Of a DNA stretch of 46,075 bases, positions 6,139-14,589 are shown one piece after another. Made by a program: the position numbers and the translations under genes. The notes under the pieces are model-generated. The model ran no database searches and was not told the origin of the DNA. It worked only from the letters and a program-made list of their open reading frames with translations. Source of the DNA: an uncultured Lachnospiraceae bacterium (GTDB taxonomy: Bacteria > Bacillota > Clostridia > Lachnospirales > Lachnospiraceae); assembly GCA_910586725.1 (NCBI GenBank), contig CAJUJL010000024.1, forward strand, positions 1-46,075, written 5' to 3'. Numbering within the stretch: position 1 is the stretch's first letter; every line of letters begins with the position of its first letter.

Positions 6139-7122
6139 ATGAAAACGATTGAGGCAAAGATGGGAGATCGCATCAGTATGGGCTGGTTCATTAATGGTGA
6201 CGTCGGTAAGAAAACAAACATTACCGTGGAGCAGGGGCAGAAATTTTATATCGGGGATTATACGCTTATTTCTGAGTGGGATAGCAATCCTTTAGCAGAA
6301 CCCTGGACTTTGTATGAGACGGCGGCTATGGTCAAGGCAAGTTATTCCAGCAGTAATAAAAACGTCGCTGTAGTCAATGGAAAAGGATATTTGACAGCGA
6401 AAAAAACAGGAACCTCTACGATTAAGATTAAGTATAAAGGACAGGCAGTGACATGCAAATTAAAAGTAGTAAAAGCAGGAAGTTTTGGGAAAAAGGCAAT
6501 CGTTAAAAAGCTGGAAAAAGCTTCAAGGAAACTGGCAAAAGCAATGTCTTCTGAAATAACGGAGAAAAATGGATATGATTTATTAAGAGAAGATAGCATT
6601 TTTGATGATTGGAATGGAGGGAAAGTTAATAAAAATATTTCTATTGATGGGTTTCTGATGAAAAAGGAGAATGACGGAATCAAGAGGACGGAAAAACTGG
6701 CAGTGCCGCTGGCAGGACGTGCAATGACACTTTACAGGCAATTGGTTTACTTTGGTAATAAAAAATGTCCGTTTTCTTCGTTAAATTCTAACGCACTGAA
6801 GACAGTGTCTGTGAAAGCGACTCCCCAAAAGGTTACGGTAACGTTAAACAGGGCAGTGACCAAAGAAGATCTGCTTGGAGTAAAGATAAGGTGGTGGTCC
6901 TCCTGGAAGAATGAAAGAGACAGTGAGCATTATCATAGAATATGGTTTTATAATGTAAAAGATGGTTCTGTTATAGAAATGAATTTTTGCATGAAAGAAG
7001 GAAAAAAGACAGTGACTTCCGTGCCCAATCAGGAAGTAAAACTAAAGAAGGGAGAGACTTATAAGGTAAATTATAATAATAGTTTTGCCTGGGCAAAAGA
7101 AAAAGCGGTAAAGGTAAAATAG
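6139..7122 (+). CDS. Big_2 Ig-like domain protein without a visible signal peptide
   Basis: 327 residues from the ATG at 6139, chosen because AGGAGGAG lies about 9 bases upstream; an in-frame ATG at 6091 has no such site. A Big_2 domain is clear around residues 70-130 (SNKNVAVVNGKGYLTAKKTG, then KLKVVKAG). The rest is basic and not recognisable, with a Trp-rich patch (IRWWSSWKN). Such proteins are normally secreted, yet the N terminus (MKTIEAKMGDRISMGWFING) is not a signal peptide and no frameshifted one is seen upstream. Either the gene has lost its export signal or the real start is unusual. Confidence 0.65.
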   Translation: MKTIEAKMGDRISMGWFINGDVGKKTNITVEQGQKFYIGDYTLISEWDSNPLAEPWTLYETAAMVKASYSSSNKNVAVVNGKGYLTAKKTGTSTIKIKYKGQAVTCKLKVVKAGSFGKKAIVKKLEKASRKLAKAMSSEITEKNGYDLLREDSIFDDWNGGKVNKNISIDGFLMKKENDGIKRTEKLAVPLAGRAMTLYRQLVYFGNKKCPFSSLNSNALKTVSVKATPQKVTVTLNRAVTKEDLLGVKIRWWSSWKNERDSEHYHRIWFYNVKDGSVIEMNFCMKEGKKTVTSVPNQEVKLKKGETYKVNYNNSFAWAKEKAVKVK

Positions 7123-7238
7123 TTATTTTGGATATAGACGGATGATTTTTAGCCATAAATATTGAAAAAGATTTTTTATATGCCGTAATGCCGATAGGCA
7201 AAAAAGAAATGACAAGTCCATGTTTACGAAGAAACGAT

Positions 7239-7275
7239 TCCCCAAGCTGTACTGCCATACAGTTTGGGGATATTT
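7239..7275 (+). terminator. Terminator after the Big_2 gene
   Basis: TCCCCAAGCTGTA (7239-7251) pairs with TACAGTTTGGGGA (7258-7270), one G-T wobble. TATTTGTTAT follows. Confidence 0.55.
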
Positions 7276-7391
7276 GTTATACAAATCCATGCTGCTGTTA
7301 TCTTTGGAGGAAGCGTATGTGTGTGGTGTTGGTGTAAATCAAATATACAGAATGATACGGATGGTATGCCGAAATTTTTTTACGGAGTTTC

Positions 7392-7420
7392 TTGCGGAAA
7401 GTAAAAAAGATGGTTATACT
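7392..7420 (+). promoter_or_regulatory. Promoter of the AAA ATPase / TOPRIM cassette
   Basis: TTGCGG (7392-7397), 17 bases, TATACT (7415-7420), about 45 bases before the first start codon. The stretch from 7276 to here shows nothing else recognisable. Confidence 0.5.
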
Positions 7421-7465
7421 ATAAACATATGTCTTTGTGTGATCTGCATGAGAGGATGGTAGAAA

Positions 7466-8617
7466 ATGTTAAAGAAGTTTACATTGAAAAACTACAAAAA
7501 TTTTAAAGATAAAATATCCATCAATTTTAAAAATACTGCGGGGTATCAATTTAGCACAGATTGTATTGTAGACGGGACAATCAGAAAAATGTTGATTTAT
7601 GGCAGAAATGCAACAGGAAAAACAAATTTGGGAATGGCTCTTATGGATATAAATGCAACAATGTTTGGTGGAATGCGTTACAATGATAGGGGCATATTTT
7701 TAAATGCGGATTCAACAGAGGAAACAGCGGATTTTTCATATGAATTTGGATTTGAAAATGATGAATTAATGTATCGCTACGCTCGATTTTCGAACCAGGA
7801 GCTGAAAGAAGAAGAATTGATTATAAATGGAAGGACCATTTTTTACTGTGATTTTGAGAATCATAAGTTTGCGTTTCAGAATCTTGAGTATATAAATGCT
7901 GAAACTGCCAGTACAGATAGATATTTACAGTCAATGGATATTGTCGATGAAGAAGAATTGGAAGAGTCCAAATTGCCATTTTTAAGATGGATGATAAGCA
8001 ATGTTGCTTTGAACAATGATTCCGTTCTGCTTAAATTAGTTTACTATGTCAGAAGAATGCAGATTGTTCGAGTTGGCAATGGAATATTAAGGCTTCCAAG
8101 AAGATGGAACGACAGTTTTTATGAGTCACTGGAAGATTCGGATAAATTACAAGATTTTGAAGAGTTTCTCAATGAAATGGGAATAACTTGTAAATTAATA
8201 TTAAAAAAATTACCAGATGGTCAGAGAGAACTGTATTTTTGGCATGAGAAATTAGTGCCGTTTTATGAAACTGCTTCCAGTGGGACGTTAGCATTAGTTG
8301 ATTTGTATAGACGTTTGATTCCTAAAAATTGGGATCCGTCTTTTATATATTTAGATGAGTTTGATGCTTTTTATCATTATGAAATGGCAGAGAGAGTCAT
8401 AAACTTTTTTAAAAGAAATTATCCAAAATGCCAGATCATTATGACAACGCATAATACAAATTTAATGACAAATCGATTTATGCGACCGGATTGTTTATTT
8501 ATTTTATCAGGAACAGGCGATTTGACCGCACTCTGTGATGCGACAGAAAGAGAGTTGAGAGAAGGGCACGATCTGAAAAAGATGTATATTAGCGGGGAGT
8601 TTGAGAGGTATGAATAA
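7466..8617 (+). CDS. AAA ATPase (AAA_15/AAA_21, OLD-like) of a putative defence pair
   Basis: 383 residues. The N terminus (MLKKFTLKNYKNFKDKISIN) is the classic start of OLD/RecF-like AAA_15/21 ATPases. Walker A GRNATGKTN is at residues 46-54, Walker B FIYLDEFD at about 292-299 and the H-loop TTHNTNLM at about 326-333. Between them lies a helical insertion, as in AbiL, RloA and AriA sensors. The start is preceded by GAGAGGATGG. The stop overlaps the next gene by eight bases, so the two products are probably made in fixed ratio. The DNA is visibly richer in A+T than the perR operon next to it, suggesting transfer. The anti-phage role is inferred from architecture. Confidence 0.8.
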   Translation: MLKKFTLKNYKNFKDKISINFKNTAGYQFSTDCIVDGTIRKMLIYGRNATGKTNLGMALMDINATMFGGMRYNDRGIFLNADSTEETADFSYEFGFENDELMYRYARFSNQELKEEELIINGRTIFYCDFENHKFAFQNLEYINAETASTDRYLQSMDIVDEEELEESKLPFLRWMISNVALNNDSVLLKLVYYVRRMQIVRVGNGILRLPRRWNDSFYESLEDSDKLQDFEEFLNEMGITCKLILKKLPDGQRELYFWHEKLVPFYETASSGTLALVDLYRRLIPKNWDPSFIYLDEFDAFYHYEMAERVINFFKRNYPKCQIIMTTHNTNLMTNRFMRPDCLFILSGTGDLTALCDATERELREGHDLKKMYISGEFERYE

Positions 8618-9653
8618 ATATCGGGACGAAGTTAGAAAAAGAGGCCAGAACTTATTAATTGTGGAAGGTCATCACGAAAAAAATAAGTTGTTTTGGTTGA
8701 TTTTCGCGTGTTTTCCTGAAATAAATATCAATATGGATGAAGTTTGGATTTACGGAACTAATATTTATCAATTATATCATGATATTGTGAAAGAATATGG
8801 TGACGAATGGGCAAAAAGAAATGATGAAATTGATTTGCCTTTTGTTATCAGTAAGAAAAAATTTCCAGATAAACTCCGATATAAAGATGATTTTATTAAT
8901 ATAATATTAGTATTTGACTATGAGCGTCACGATAAAAATTTTTCAGAAGAAAAGATTTTAGAAATGCAAAGCTGCTTTGTTGATGCTGCGGATATGGGAA
9001 AATTGTACATCAATTATCCTATGATAGAATCGTATCAGCATTTGTGTAAATTGCCGGACGATAATTTCGCAAACAGAAAGATTCCGGTATCTCTGCAGCC
9101 AGGAAAAAAGTACAAATCCTTAGTAGAACAGGAAACGGCGCTTCGTTCAATAATTTATTTTCCCCATAGAATAGATGATTTACTCAAAGAACATTTTGGA
9201 ATGAATGATATTGCAAAAAGAAAAAAGTGTTGCGGTAAAATTTTAGATATTTTTTCAATATGCAATATAGAAAATACAATGCAAAGTATTTTACAAGGAT
9301 TCATTGAGGATGATAAATTGCCAACAGCCAAATATCAGCTGATTGATTGGATGAAAAAACAAAGCTATTTACATACAAATCAGACATATTGGATGTTTAT
9401 GAGAAATGTGATTCAACAAATCATACATCACAATATTTGTAAAGCAAATAATATACTTTACGGACAATATCAGATACCGGAAGATAGATATAGGGAATAT
9501 TTTGAAAGACTGGATTTGAAAGAAATTTTAAAAGCGCAGAATTTAGTCAGCAGTGATTTTGCAAAGGGATTCATATGGGTATTAAATACCTGCATTTTTT
9601 TTATTGCGGAATATAATTTTAAGCTGGTAAGGGATGAATCAACAAAGTCGTGA
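8610..9653 (+). CDS. TOPRIM-like effector partner of the AAA ATPase
   Basis: 347 residues from the ATG at 8610, which overlaps the ATPase stop by eight bases and has GGGGAG 10 bases upstream; a TTG at 8601 is possible. The N-terminal third resembles a TOPRIM fold: LLIVEGHHEKN at residues 16-27 has the strand-Glu-Gly motif, and IILVFDYERHDKNF near residues 98-111 takes the place of the usual D-x-D. INYPMIES follows. The rest is helical with no recognised domain. Pairing of an AAA_15/21 ATPase with a separate TOPRIM or RloB-like protein is known from PARIS (AriA/AriB), AbiL and RloAB. I cannot assign this pair to one of them. Confidence 0.65.
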   Translation: MNKYRDEVRKRGQNLLIVEGHHEKNKLFWLIFACFPEININMDEVWIYGTNIYQLYHDIVKEYGDEWAKRNDEIDLPFVISKKKFPDKLRYKDDFINIILVFDYERHDKNFSEEKILEMQSCFVDAADMGKLYINYPMIESYQHLCKLPDDNFANRKIPVSLQPGKKYKSLVEQETALRSIIYFPHRIDDLLKEHFGMNDIAKRKKCCGKILDIFSICNIENTMQSILQGFIEDDKLPTAKYQLIDWMKKQSYLHTNQTYWMFMRNVIQQIIHHNICKANNILYGQYQIPEDRYREYFERLDLKEILKAQNLVSSDFAKGFIWVLNTCIFFIAEYNFKLVRDESTKS

Positions 9654-9700
9654 TGACTTGAAAGACTGTCAAATCCCGCGCAAATAGTAAATATTTACTC

Positions 9701-9743
9701 TCGACAAAATGAAATTTATATATTATAATTAGAATAATTCTAA
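9701..9743 (+). promoter_or_regulatory. Promoter and PerR/Fur-type operator of the perR operon
   Basis: TCGACA (9701-9706), 17 bases, TATAAT (9724-9729). Overlapping the -10 end is TTAGAATAATTCTAA (9729-9743), a perfect 7-1-7 inverted repeat matching the Fur-family box layout and close to the PerR box. Autoregulation by the first gene is the natural reading. Confidence 0.7.
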
Positions 9744-9761
9744 ATCAGAGGTGGTGGAAAG

Positions 9762-10124
9762 GTGGGACGATACGCAAAACAAATCCTGGAATTAGTCAAC
9801 CAGTCGCAGGAACATATGACGGCTGAGCAGATTTTCCTTGAACTGAAAAAAACAGAGAATAAAGTCGTTCAGGCAACCGTTTACAATAATTTAAATTTCC
9901 TGTATCAGGAAAATTTGATACGAAAACTGTCCATAGCAGGTTCGCCTGACCGCTACGATAAAATTCAAAAGCACGACCATCTGATTTGCAGAAAATGCGG
10001 AATGTTATCCGATATTATGTTAGAGGATCTGACCAGGGATCTGGAAAAACAGCTTGATGGAGAAATTTTATTTTATGATTTAAAAGTCTTTTATCTCTGT
10101 CAACAGTGCAGAGATAAAGAATAA
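9762..10124 (+). CDS. Fur-family transcriptional regulator, PerR-like
   Basis: 120 residues. The winged helix occupies about residues 1-75 (MTAEQIFLELKKTENKVVQA, TVYNNLNFLYQENLI). The dimerisation and metal-binding part follows, with KHDHLICRKCG and a C-terminal CQQC, the four-Cys structural zinc site of Fur proteins. GTG at 9762 has AGAGGTGG at the right distance. It heads an operon with a rubredoxin-containing oxidoreductase and rubrerythrin and has a 7-1-7 operator over its own promoter. A peroxide-sensing PerR role is therefore more likely than iron uptake control. The protein is shorter at the N terminus than Bacillus PerR. Confidence 0.85.
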   Translation: MGRYAKQILELVNQSQEHMTAEQIFLELKKTENKVVQATVYNNLNFLYQENLIRKLSIAGSPDRYDKIQKHDHLICRKCGMLSDIMLEDLTRDLEKQLDGEILFYDLKVFYLCQQCRDKE

Positions 10125-10136
10125 GGAGGTAAACCT

Positions 10137-11570
10137 ATGGTCTACAAATGCAGTGTCTGCGGATATGTATATGATGAGGAAAAAGAAAATAAACCGTTTT
10201 CCGAATTGGAATGCTGCCCCATCTGCAAACAGCCGGCAGACAAATTCAAACCGGATAAAATCCCGGAAAATGCGTCCGTTTCCCCCGAAGTCAAAGCGGC
10301 TTTAGCTTCCGAAAACGCCGAACGCCCGGATCTTAGCTATCCCAGGGAAACCAGAAAGACGGATAGCGATTACCGTTACATGAAAGAAATCCATGAAATG
10401 GCCGTTACCGGCAAATCGGCAATTGAGGCAATGGGCACACGGATGAAAATGCCGAACTGGGATGATGTGCTGATACTTGGAGCGCAACTAAATCCGATGC
10501 CCTTAGAAGAGCATGCGGAAGTATCTTTAAAAACCGTCATTGGAAAACATGCAAAAAAACCGATGACGCTGCAAATGCCGGTTTATATTTCGCATATGTC
10601 TTTTGGGGCGCTCTCCAAAGAGACAAAAATTGCGCTGGCAAAAGGAAGCGCGGCGGCCGGCGCTGCAATGTGCAGCGGCGAAGGCGGCATTTTGCCGGAA
10701 GAAAAAGAAGCGGCCTGCAGTTACATTTTTGAATATGTGCCGAATCTCTACAGCGTTACCGATGAAAATCTAAAATCCTCAGACGCCATTGAAATCAAAA
10801 TCGGCCAGGGAACAAAACCGGGAATGGGCGGTCATCTGCCGGGCAGTAAGGTAACGCCTGAAATTGCCAGAATCCGCAATAAACCGCTTGGGAAAGACGT
10901 CATCAGTCCCTCCAAATTCCCCGGGATCCACAATGCGGACGATTTGAAGCATCTGGTAAACGAGCTTAGGACGCGAAGCGAAGGCAGACCAATCGGCATT
11001 AAAATTGCTGCCGGACGCATCGAAAAAGATTTGGAATTCTGCGTTTATGCAGAACCGGATTTCATTACGATAGACGGACGCGGAGGAGCGACGGGAGCGT
11101 CCCCGGCCATCATCCGGGATTCTACCAGCGTCCCTACCATTTACGCGCTCTATCGCGCGCGGAAATATCTTGACGCCATTAGCTCCGACATTGATCTGGT
11201 CATCACAGGCGGTCTCCGTGTTTCTTCTGACTTTGCCAAAGCAATCGCTATGGGAGCAGACGCCGTGGCAATCGCTTCTGCCGCAATGGTTGCGGCGGCC
11301 TGTCAGCAGTACCGCATCTGCGGTAGCGGAATGTGTCCCGTCGGCGTCGCCACGCAGGATGAAAAGCTGCGTGAAAGGCTACATATAGACGCCGCTGCGA
11401 AACGGGTGGAAAATTATCTGAAATGTTCGGCAGAAGAGCTGCGGACATTTGCAAGAATTACAGGCAACGCAGACATTCACGGTCTTTCCGTTGCGGATCT
11501 CTGCACCATCAACAGGGAAATTTCGAAACATACGAACATTGCACACGCAGGTGAAGCATCCATGCCGTGA
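10137..11570 (+). CDS. Rubredoxin-domain / glutamate synthase-like FMN protein fusion
   Basis: 477 residues. A rubredoxin-like domain covers about residues 1-40: C5-x2-C8 and C27-x2-C30 bind one iron. A Glu_synthase (GltB central and FMN-binding) TIM barrel runs from about residue 80 to the end: YISHMSFGALSKE, GQGTKPGMGGHLPG, SKFPGIHNADD, ITIDGRGGATGASP and GADAVAIASAAMVAA. A cysteine cluster CQQYRICGSGMCPVG (about 389-403) would hold a 3Fe-4S centre. There is no glutaminase domain, so it is not a complete glutamate synthase; it resembles the archaeal-type GltB-like proteins. Position between perR and rubrerythrin suggests electron transfer in oxidative stress. The substrate is unknown. AAGGAGG directly precedes the ATG. 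Confidence 0.8.
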   Translation: MVYKCSVCGYVYDEEKENKPFSELECCPICKQPADKFKPDKIPENASVSPEVKAALASENAERPDLSYPRETRKTDSDYRYMKEIHEMAVTGKSAIEAMGTRMKMPNWDDVLILGAQLNPMPLEEHAEVSLKTVIGKHAKKPMTLQMPVYISHMSFGALSKETKIALAKGSAAAGAAMCSGEGGILPEEKEAACSYIFEYVPNLYSVTDENLKSSDAIEIKIGQGTKPGMGGHLPGSKVTPEIARIRNKPLGKDVISPSKFPGIHNADDLKHLVNELRTRSEGRPIGIKIAAGRIEKDLEFCVYAEPDFITIDGRGGATGASPAIIRDSTSVPTIYALYRARKYLDAISSDIDLVITGGLRVSSDFAKAIAMGADAVAIASAAMVAAACQQYRICGSGMCPVGVATQDEKLRERLHIDAAAKRVENYLKCSAEELRTFARITGNADIHGLSVADLCTINREISKHTNIAHAGEASMP

Positions 11571-11608
11571 GCAGATGCGTCATCTTATATTCTAAAGGAG
11601 GAAATTAT

Positions 11609-12151
11609 ATGAAAACAACAAAATATGCAGGAACTCAGACAGAAAAGAATCTGGAAGCGGCATTTGCAGGAGAATCACAGGCCAGAAATAAATACACCTA
11701 CTTTGCTTCCGTAGCCAAAAAAGAAGGCTATGAGCAAATTGCGGGCCTGTTTTTAAAAACGGCGGACAATGAAAAAGAACATGCAAAAATGTGGTTCAAA
11801 GAATTGAACGGAATCGGCGACACAAAGGCAAATCTTACCGAAGCTGCGGACGGAGAAAATTACGAATGGACCGATATGTATGAGAATTTTGCCAAAACCG
11901 CGGAAGAAGAAGGATTTTCAGAGCTTGCGGCGAAATTCAGACTCGTAGGCGAAATTGAAAAGCATCACGAAGAAAGATACCGCGCGCTGCTTAAGAACGT
12001 AGAAACGGCCGCCGTATTTGAAAAGAGCGAAGTAAAAGTATGGGAATGCCGCAACTGCGGACACATCGTTGTAGGAACAAAAGCGCCGGAAATTTGTCCG
12101 ACCTGCAATCATCCGCAGAGTTATTTTGAGGTACATGCAGAAAATTATTAA
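11609..12151 (+). CDS. rbr: Rubrerythrin
   Basis: 180 residues from the ATG at 11609, chosen because AAAGGAGG lies eight bases upstream; the frame extends to 11567 without such a site. The ferritin-like diiron domain shows AFAGESQARNKYTYF, DNEKEHAKMWF and LVGEIEKHHEERY, the Glu/His ligands of the binuclear iron site. The C-terminal rubredoxin domain has CRNCGHIVVG and CPTCNHPQSYF. Rubrerythrin reduces hydrogen peroxide in the cytoplasm of anaerobes. It is the last gene of the perR operon and is followed by a terminator. The upstream fusion protein could be its electron donor (inference). Confidence 0.95.
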   Translation: MKTTKYAGTQTEKNLEAAFAGESQARNKYTYFASVAKKEGYEQIAGLFLKTADNEKEHAKMWFKELNGIGDTKANLTEAADGENYEWTDMYENFAKTAEEEGFSELAAKFRLVGEIEKHHEERYRALLKNVETAAVFEKSEVKVWECRNCGHIVVGTKAPEICPTCNHPQSYFEVHAENY

Positions 12152-12189
12152 TCCAGGCTAAGGGATACAATATTTAAAAAAATATGGAA

Positions 12190-12221
12190 AGGGTTGCTGT
12201 GAAACTGCAGCAGCCTTTTTT
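12190..12221 (+). terminator. Terminator of the perR-rbr operon
   Basis: GGTTGCTG pairs with CAGCAGCC (one wobble) around a GAAACTG-type loop, followed by six T. Confidence 0.65.
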
Positions 12222-12404
12222 GCGCCGGAATTTGATTTGCTTTATCTAAGGATAATTTTTATTTTCAGCCGCAAGCTGCGCAGAAAAAATATTTGGCAAG
12301 AAAATGGGATTTTTTTGCCGTTATTTTTATCTAATGTGTGTAAGGGAAAAAAGTGGATGCTCCGGAGCCATCCAAAATATCTGTGTACACAGGAGGAACG
12401 CCCT

Positions 12405-12923
12405 ATGCAAAGCGAAGAAATGCAAAATTTGGTAGAGAAGGCCAGGCAAAAGGAGCCGGATGCTTTTACGGAACTGATGCAGCTTTATCTGAAGGATATG
12501 TACCGGATTGCGATTGCGATTCTTTTGAATGATGAAGATGCGGCGGACGCAATACAGGACACGATACTTGCCTGTTGGGAAAAGATAGACACGTTAAAAT
12601 CACCGCAGTATGTGAAAACATGGATCATACGGATTTTGATTCATAATTGTTATAAAATCAGGAAGCATGCAAAAAATACGGAGACGCTCGAGGCGTGCGA
12701 AGAACCTGTGATTTATGATGAGTATAATCTGGAACTGAAGGAGGCGTTATCGTCTTTGGATGAAAAATACCGTATGGTGATGATTTTATTTTACAGTGAA
12801 GGTTATCACATTAGTGAAATAGCGAAGATATTAAAAATACCCAAAAGCACGGTACAGACGCGTCTTCACAGAGGACGCAGAAAGCTGGCAAAAGATTATT
12901 TCGGGATAGAGGAAGGAGCATGA
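12405..12923 (+). CDS. ECF-type RNA polymerase sigma factor (sigma-70 family)
   Basis: 172 residues from the ATG at 12405, preceded by AGGAGG; the frame is open 56 codons further upstream without support. Region 2 is AFTELMQLYLKDMYRIAI and DEDAADAIQDTILACWEKI. Region 4 is LDEKYRMVMILFYSEGYHI then IAKILKIPKSTVQTRLHRGR. The regions 1 and 3 of housekeeping sigma factors are absent. The stop overlaps the next gene (ATGA), a likely membrane-bound regulator. A 12-bp palindrome, CTGTGTACACAG, abuts the Shine-Dalgarno. Confidence 0.9.
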   Translation: MQSEEMQNLVEKARQKEPDAFTELMQLYLKDMYRIAIAILLNDEDAADAIQDTILACWEKIDTLKSPQYVKTWIIRILIHNCYKIRKHAKNTETLEACEEPVIYDEYNLELKEALSSLDEKYRMVMILFYSEGYHISEIAKILKIPKSTVQTRLHRGRRKLAKDYFGIEEGA

Positions 12924-13921
12924 AATTTATGAGCAAAAACAATATTTTTACAGAGGATATTGTGATACCCCCAATTGTTCTGAAAAAAGCGGACAGCGCC
13001 TTTTTGAATATTAAAACAGAAAGGAATTGCGGTATGAGGGATAAGAAAAAATCAAATAAGAGGATGATAAGAAGGATGGCTGCCGCCGCAGCCTGTGCAG
13101 CGGCAGTAATTGTGGCTTCCGGACCGCTTGGCGGCGTTTTGGAAAAGGCAGAGAAGGATTCGGGCGCTGCAGAAGAATACGACATGTTTCATGCGGCTGC
13201 AGATCAATTTGATAAAATGTTTACATTAAGCGTACACGCGGAAGAATCCGGAGGGCAGGAAACAAAGCTGCTTACAGAGGAGCGTCCCGTTCCGGTGGCA
13301 GTTCACGACAATAAATCCGGATCCTGGATATTTGGAGGCGATGAGGAAAGCGGGACTGTAAATTACTGCATTCAGTTGCCGCAAATACTTTGTAAAGGTG
13401 AAAAAATTAAAAGCGTAACATACAGCGTGAATAACGGGGCGATTCAGATTGTACAGCCCCAGAACGAAAAGAGCATTGTGATTGACGGAGAACTTTATGA
13501 CGGAGAATTGAACACGGGAAGCATTGGAGGGGATCATAATGAGATGCGGAACGGAGAGCCATCCAGACCGTTTGAAACGCTTTTGTATCGCTCTTTTACC
13601 GTGGATTATGGGAAACAGGCCGATGAAAATACATGGATTAGCATTTGTAATGAACTTGCGGACAGTGAAGATGTTATACAGTTGATTTGGAAAGAGGACG
13701 GAACGAATGCGGATTATAGCAAAGGCGTGCAGAAAATGCTTGGCAATACCGTAATTACCTGCACGGTCAATTACGAGGACGGCACGTCTCAGTCGGCGGA
13801 TATTAAAGTGGGCAGCTGTGTGATGACGCGGGAAGAAGCAGGAGAGGCTTTGCCGGAAGAGGTGGCTCCCGGCGAGCTGAAAGAAGAGACGACAGTCATT
13901 ACATTTGAATTGCAGAAATAA
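12920..13921 (+). CDS. Anti-sigma factor-like single-pass membrane protein
   Basis: 333 residues starting within the sigma factor stop (four-base overlap), which indicates translational coupling. The first ~50 residues are cytoplasmic and basic near the end (KKKSNKRMIRRM). One membrane segment follows at about 50-68 (AAAAACAAAVIVASGPLGGV). The rest is an extracytoplasmic domain without a recognised family. No zinc-binding HxxxCxxC anti-sigma motif is present, so the assignment rests on topology and gene order. This class of Clostridial proteins usually holds its partner sigma factor at the membrane until an envelope signal arrives. Confidence 0.65.
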   Translation: MKFMSKNNIFTEDIVIPPIVLKKADSAFLNIKTERNCGMRDKKKSNKRMIRRMAAAAACAAAVIVASGPLGGVLEKAEKDSGAAEEYDMFHAAADQFDKMFTLSVHAEESGGQETKLLTEERPVPVAVHDNKSGSWIFGGDEESGTVNYCIQLPQILCKGEKIKSVTYSVNNGAIQIVQPQNEKSIVIDGELYDGELNTGSIGGDHNEMRNGEPSRPFETLLYRSFTVDYGKQADENTWISICNELADSEDVIQLIWKEDGTNADYSKGVQKMLGNTVITCTVNYEDGTSQSADIKVGSCVMTREEAGEALPEEVAPGELKEETTVITFELQK

Positions 13922-13940
13922 AAAGAGGGCGCACCCGGTA

Positions 13941-13993
13941 GAAATTATCCTGTTTTTGTGTTATTCTTGAGAAAACAAAAACAGGATAATTTC
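13941..13993. repeat. 19-bp perfect inverted repeat upstream of a membrane protein gene
   Basis: GAAATTATCCTGTTTTTGT (13941-13959) is the exact reverse complement of 13975-13993, with a 15-base loop. There is no T tract after it on either strand, and the ribosome binding site of the next gene begins at the following base. Confidence 0.7.
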
Positions 13994-14009
13994 GAAAGGA
14001 GTGCGAAAT

Positions 14010-14561
14010 ATGAATGAAGAAAAGAAGCAAAGACAGCAGGAGCAGATGGCTTTGGCCAGACGTCAGATGGAACGCAGAGCGGAAATTTTCAAAGAATATC
14101 CGGAGTTAAAGAAGTTTGTGCAGAGAAAAGAACTTTGTTTGAGGTTTCTGATTCTGTTTGGAGCGATGCTGTTTGCTGGCAGAGCTATTATCGTCAGAGG
14201 AATTACCGGAGGGTCCGTAGGAGCGATGATCTTTGGATTTTTGATGGGGTATGGCCTGTATTTTATCTTTCTTTTGGCTTGCATGTCGCACCAGTTTAAA
14301 ATATCCGCAATGGCCGGCGTTTTATGCATCTGTAATTTTGCCCTGAATTACATAACAAGTTTACAGAAGCTTTCCCAATACGGCAATCCGGTGGAAATTT
14401 TTCAGGAAGTTATGCGTGTGCAGCCTGTGGTTGCAATTTTGGATTTGATGCCGGTGATATTTTTTGCATTTGTCCTGGCCTTTATTATATGGCTGCTTGC
14501 CGTGCCAAAAAACAGACGTTTCGCTATGCAGTATGAGGAATTGTTAAAGGCGCAAAGATAA
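14010..14561 (+). CDS. Multi-pass membrane protein of unknown function
   Basis: 183 residues from the ATG at 14010, with GAAAGGAG nine bases upstream. The first ~45 residues are charged and helical (EEKKQRQQEQMALARRQMER). Four hydrophobic segments follow: LILFGAMLFAGRAIIV, GAMIFGFLMGYGLYFIFLLA, MAGVLCICNFALNYIT and AILDLMPVIFFAFVLAFIIW. No family is recognised. The exact 19-bp dyad immediately upstream may control its translation. It stands between the sigma/anti-sigma pair and a lipoprotein gene 28 bases downstream, and may be co-transcribed with the latter. Confidence 0.65.
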   Translation: MNEEKKQRQQEQMALARRQMERRAEIFKEYPELKKFVQRKELCLRFLILFGAMLFAGRAIIVRGITGGSVGAMIFGFLMGYGLYFIFLLACMSHQFKISAMAGVLCICNFALNYITSLQKLSQYGNPVEIFQEVMRVQPVVAILDLMPVIFFAFVLAFIIWLLAVPKNRRFAMQYEELLKAQR

Positions 14562-14589
14562 GAGAAAGCCTTATTTTTCAGGAGGGTTT

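Noticed and set aside
7220..7462. 80-residue frame before the AAA ATPase
   Set aside because: Spans a terminator and the cassette promoter; not credible as a gene.
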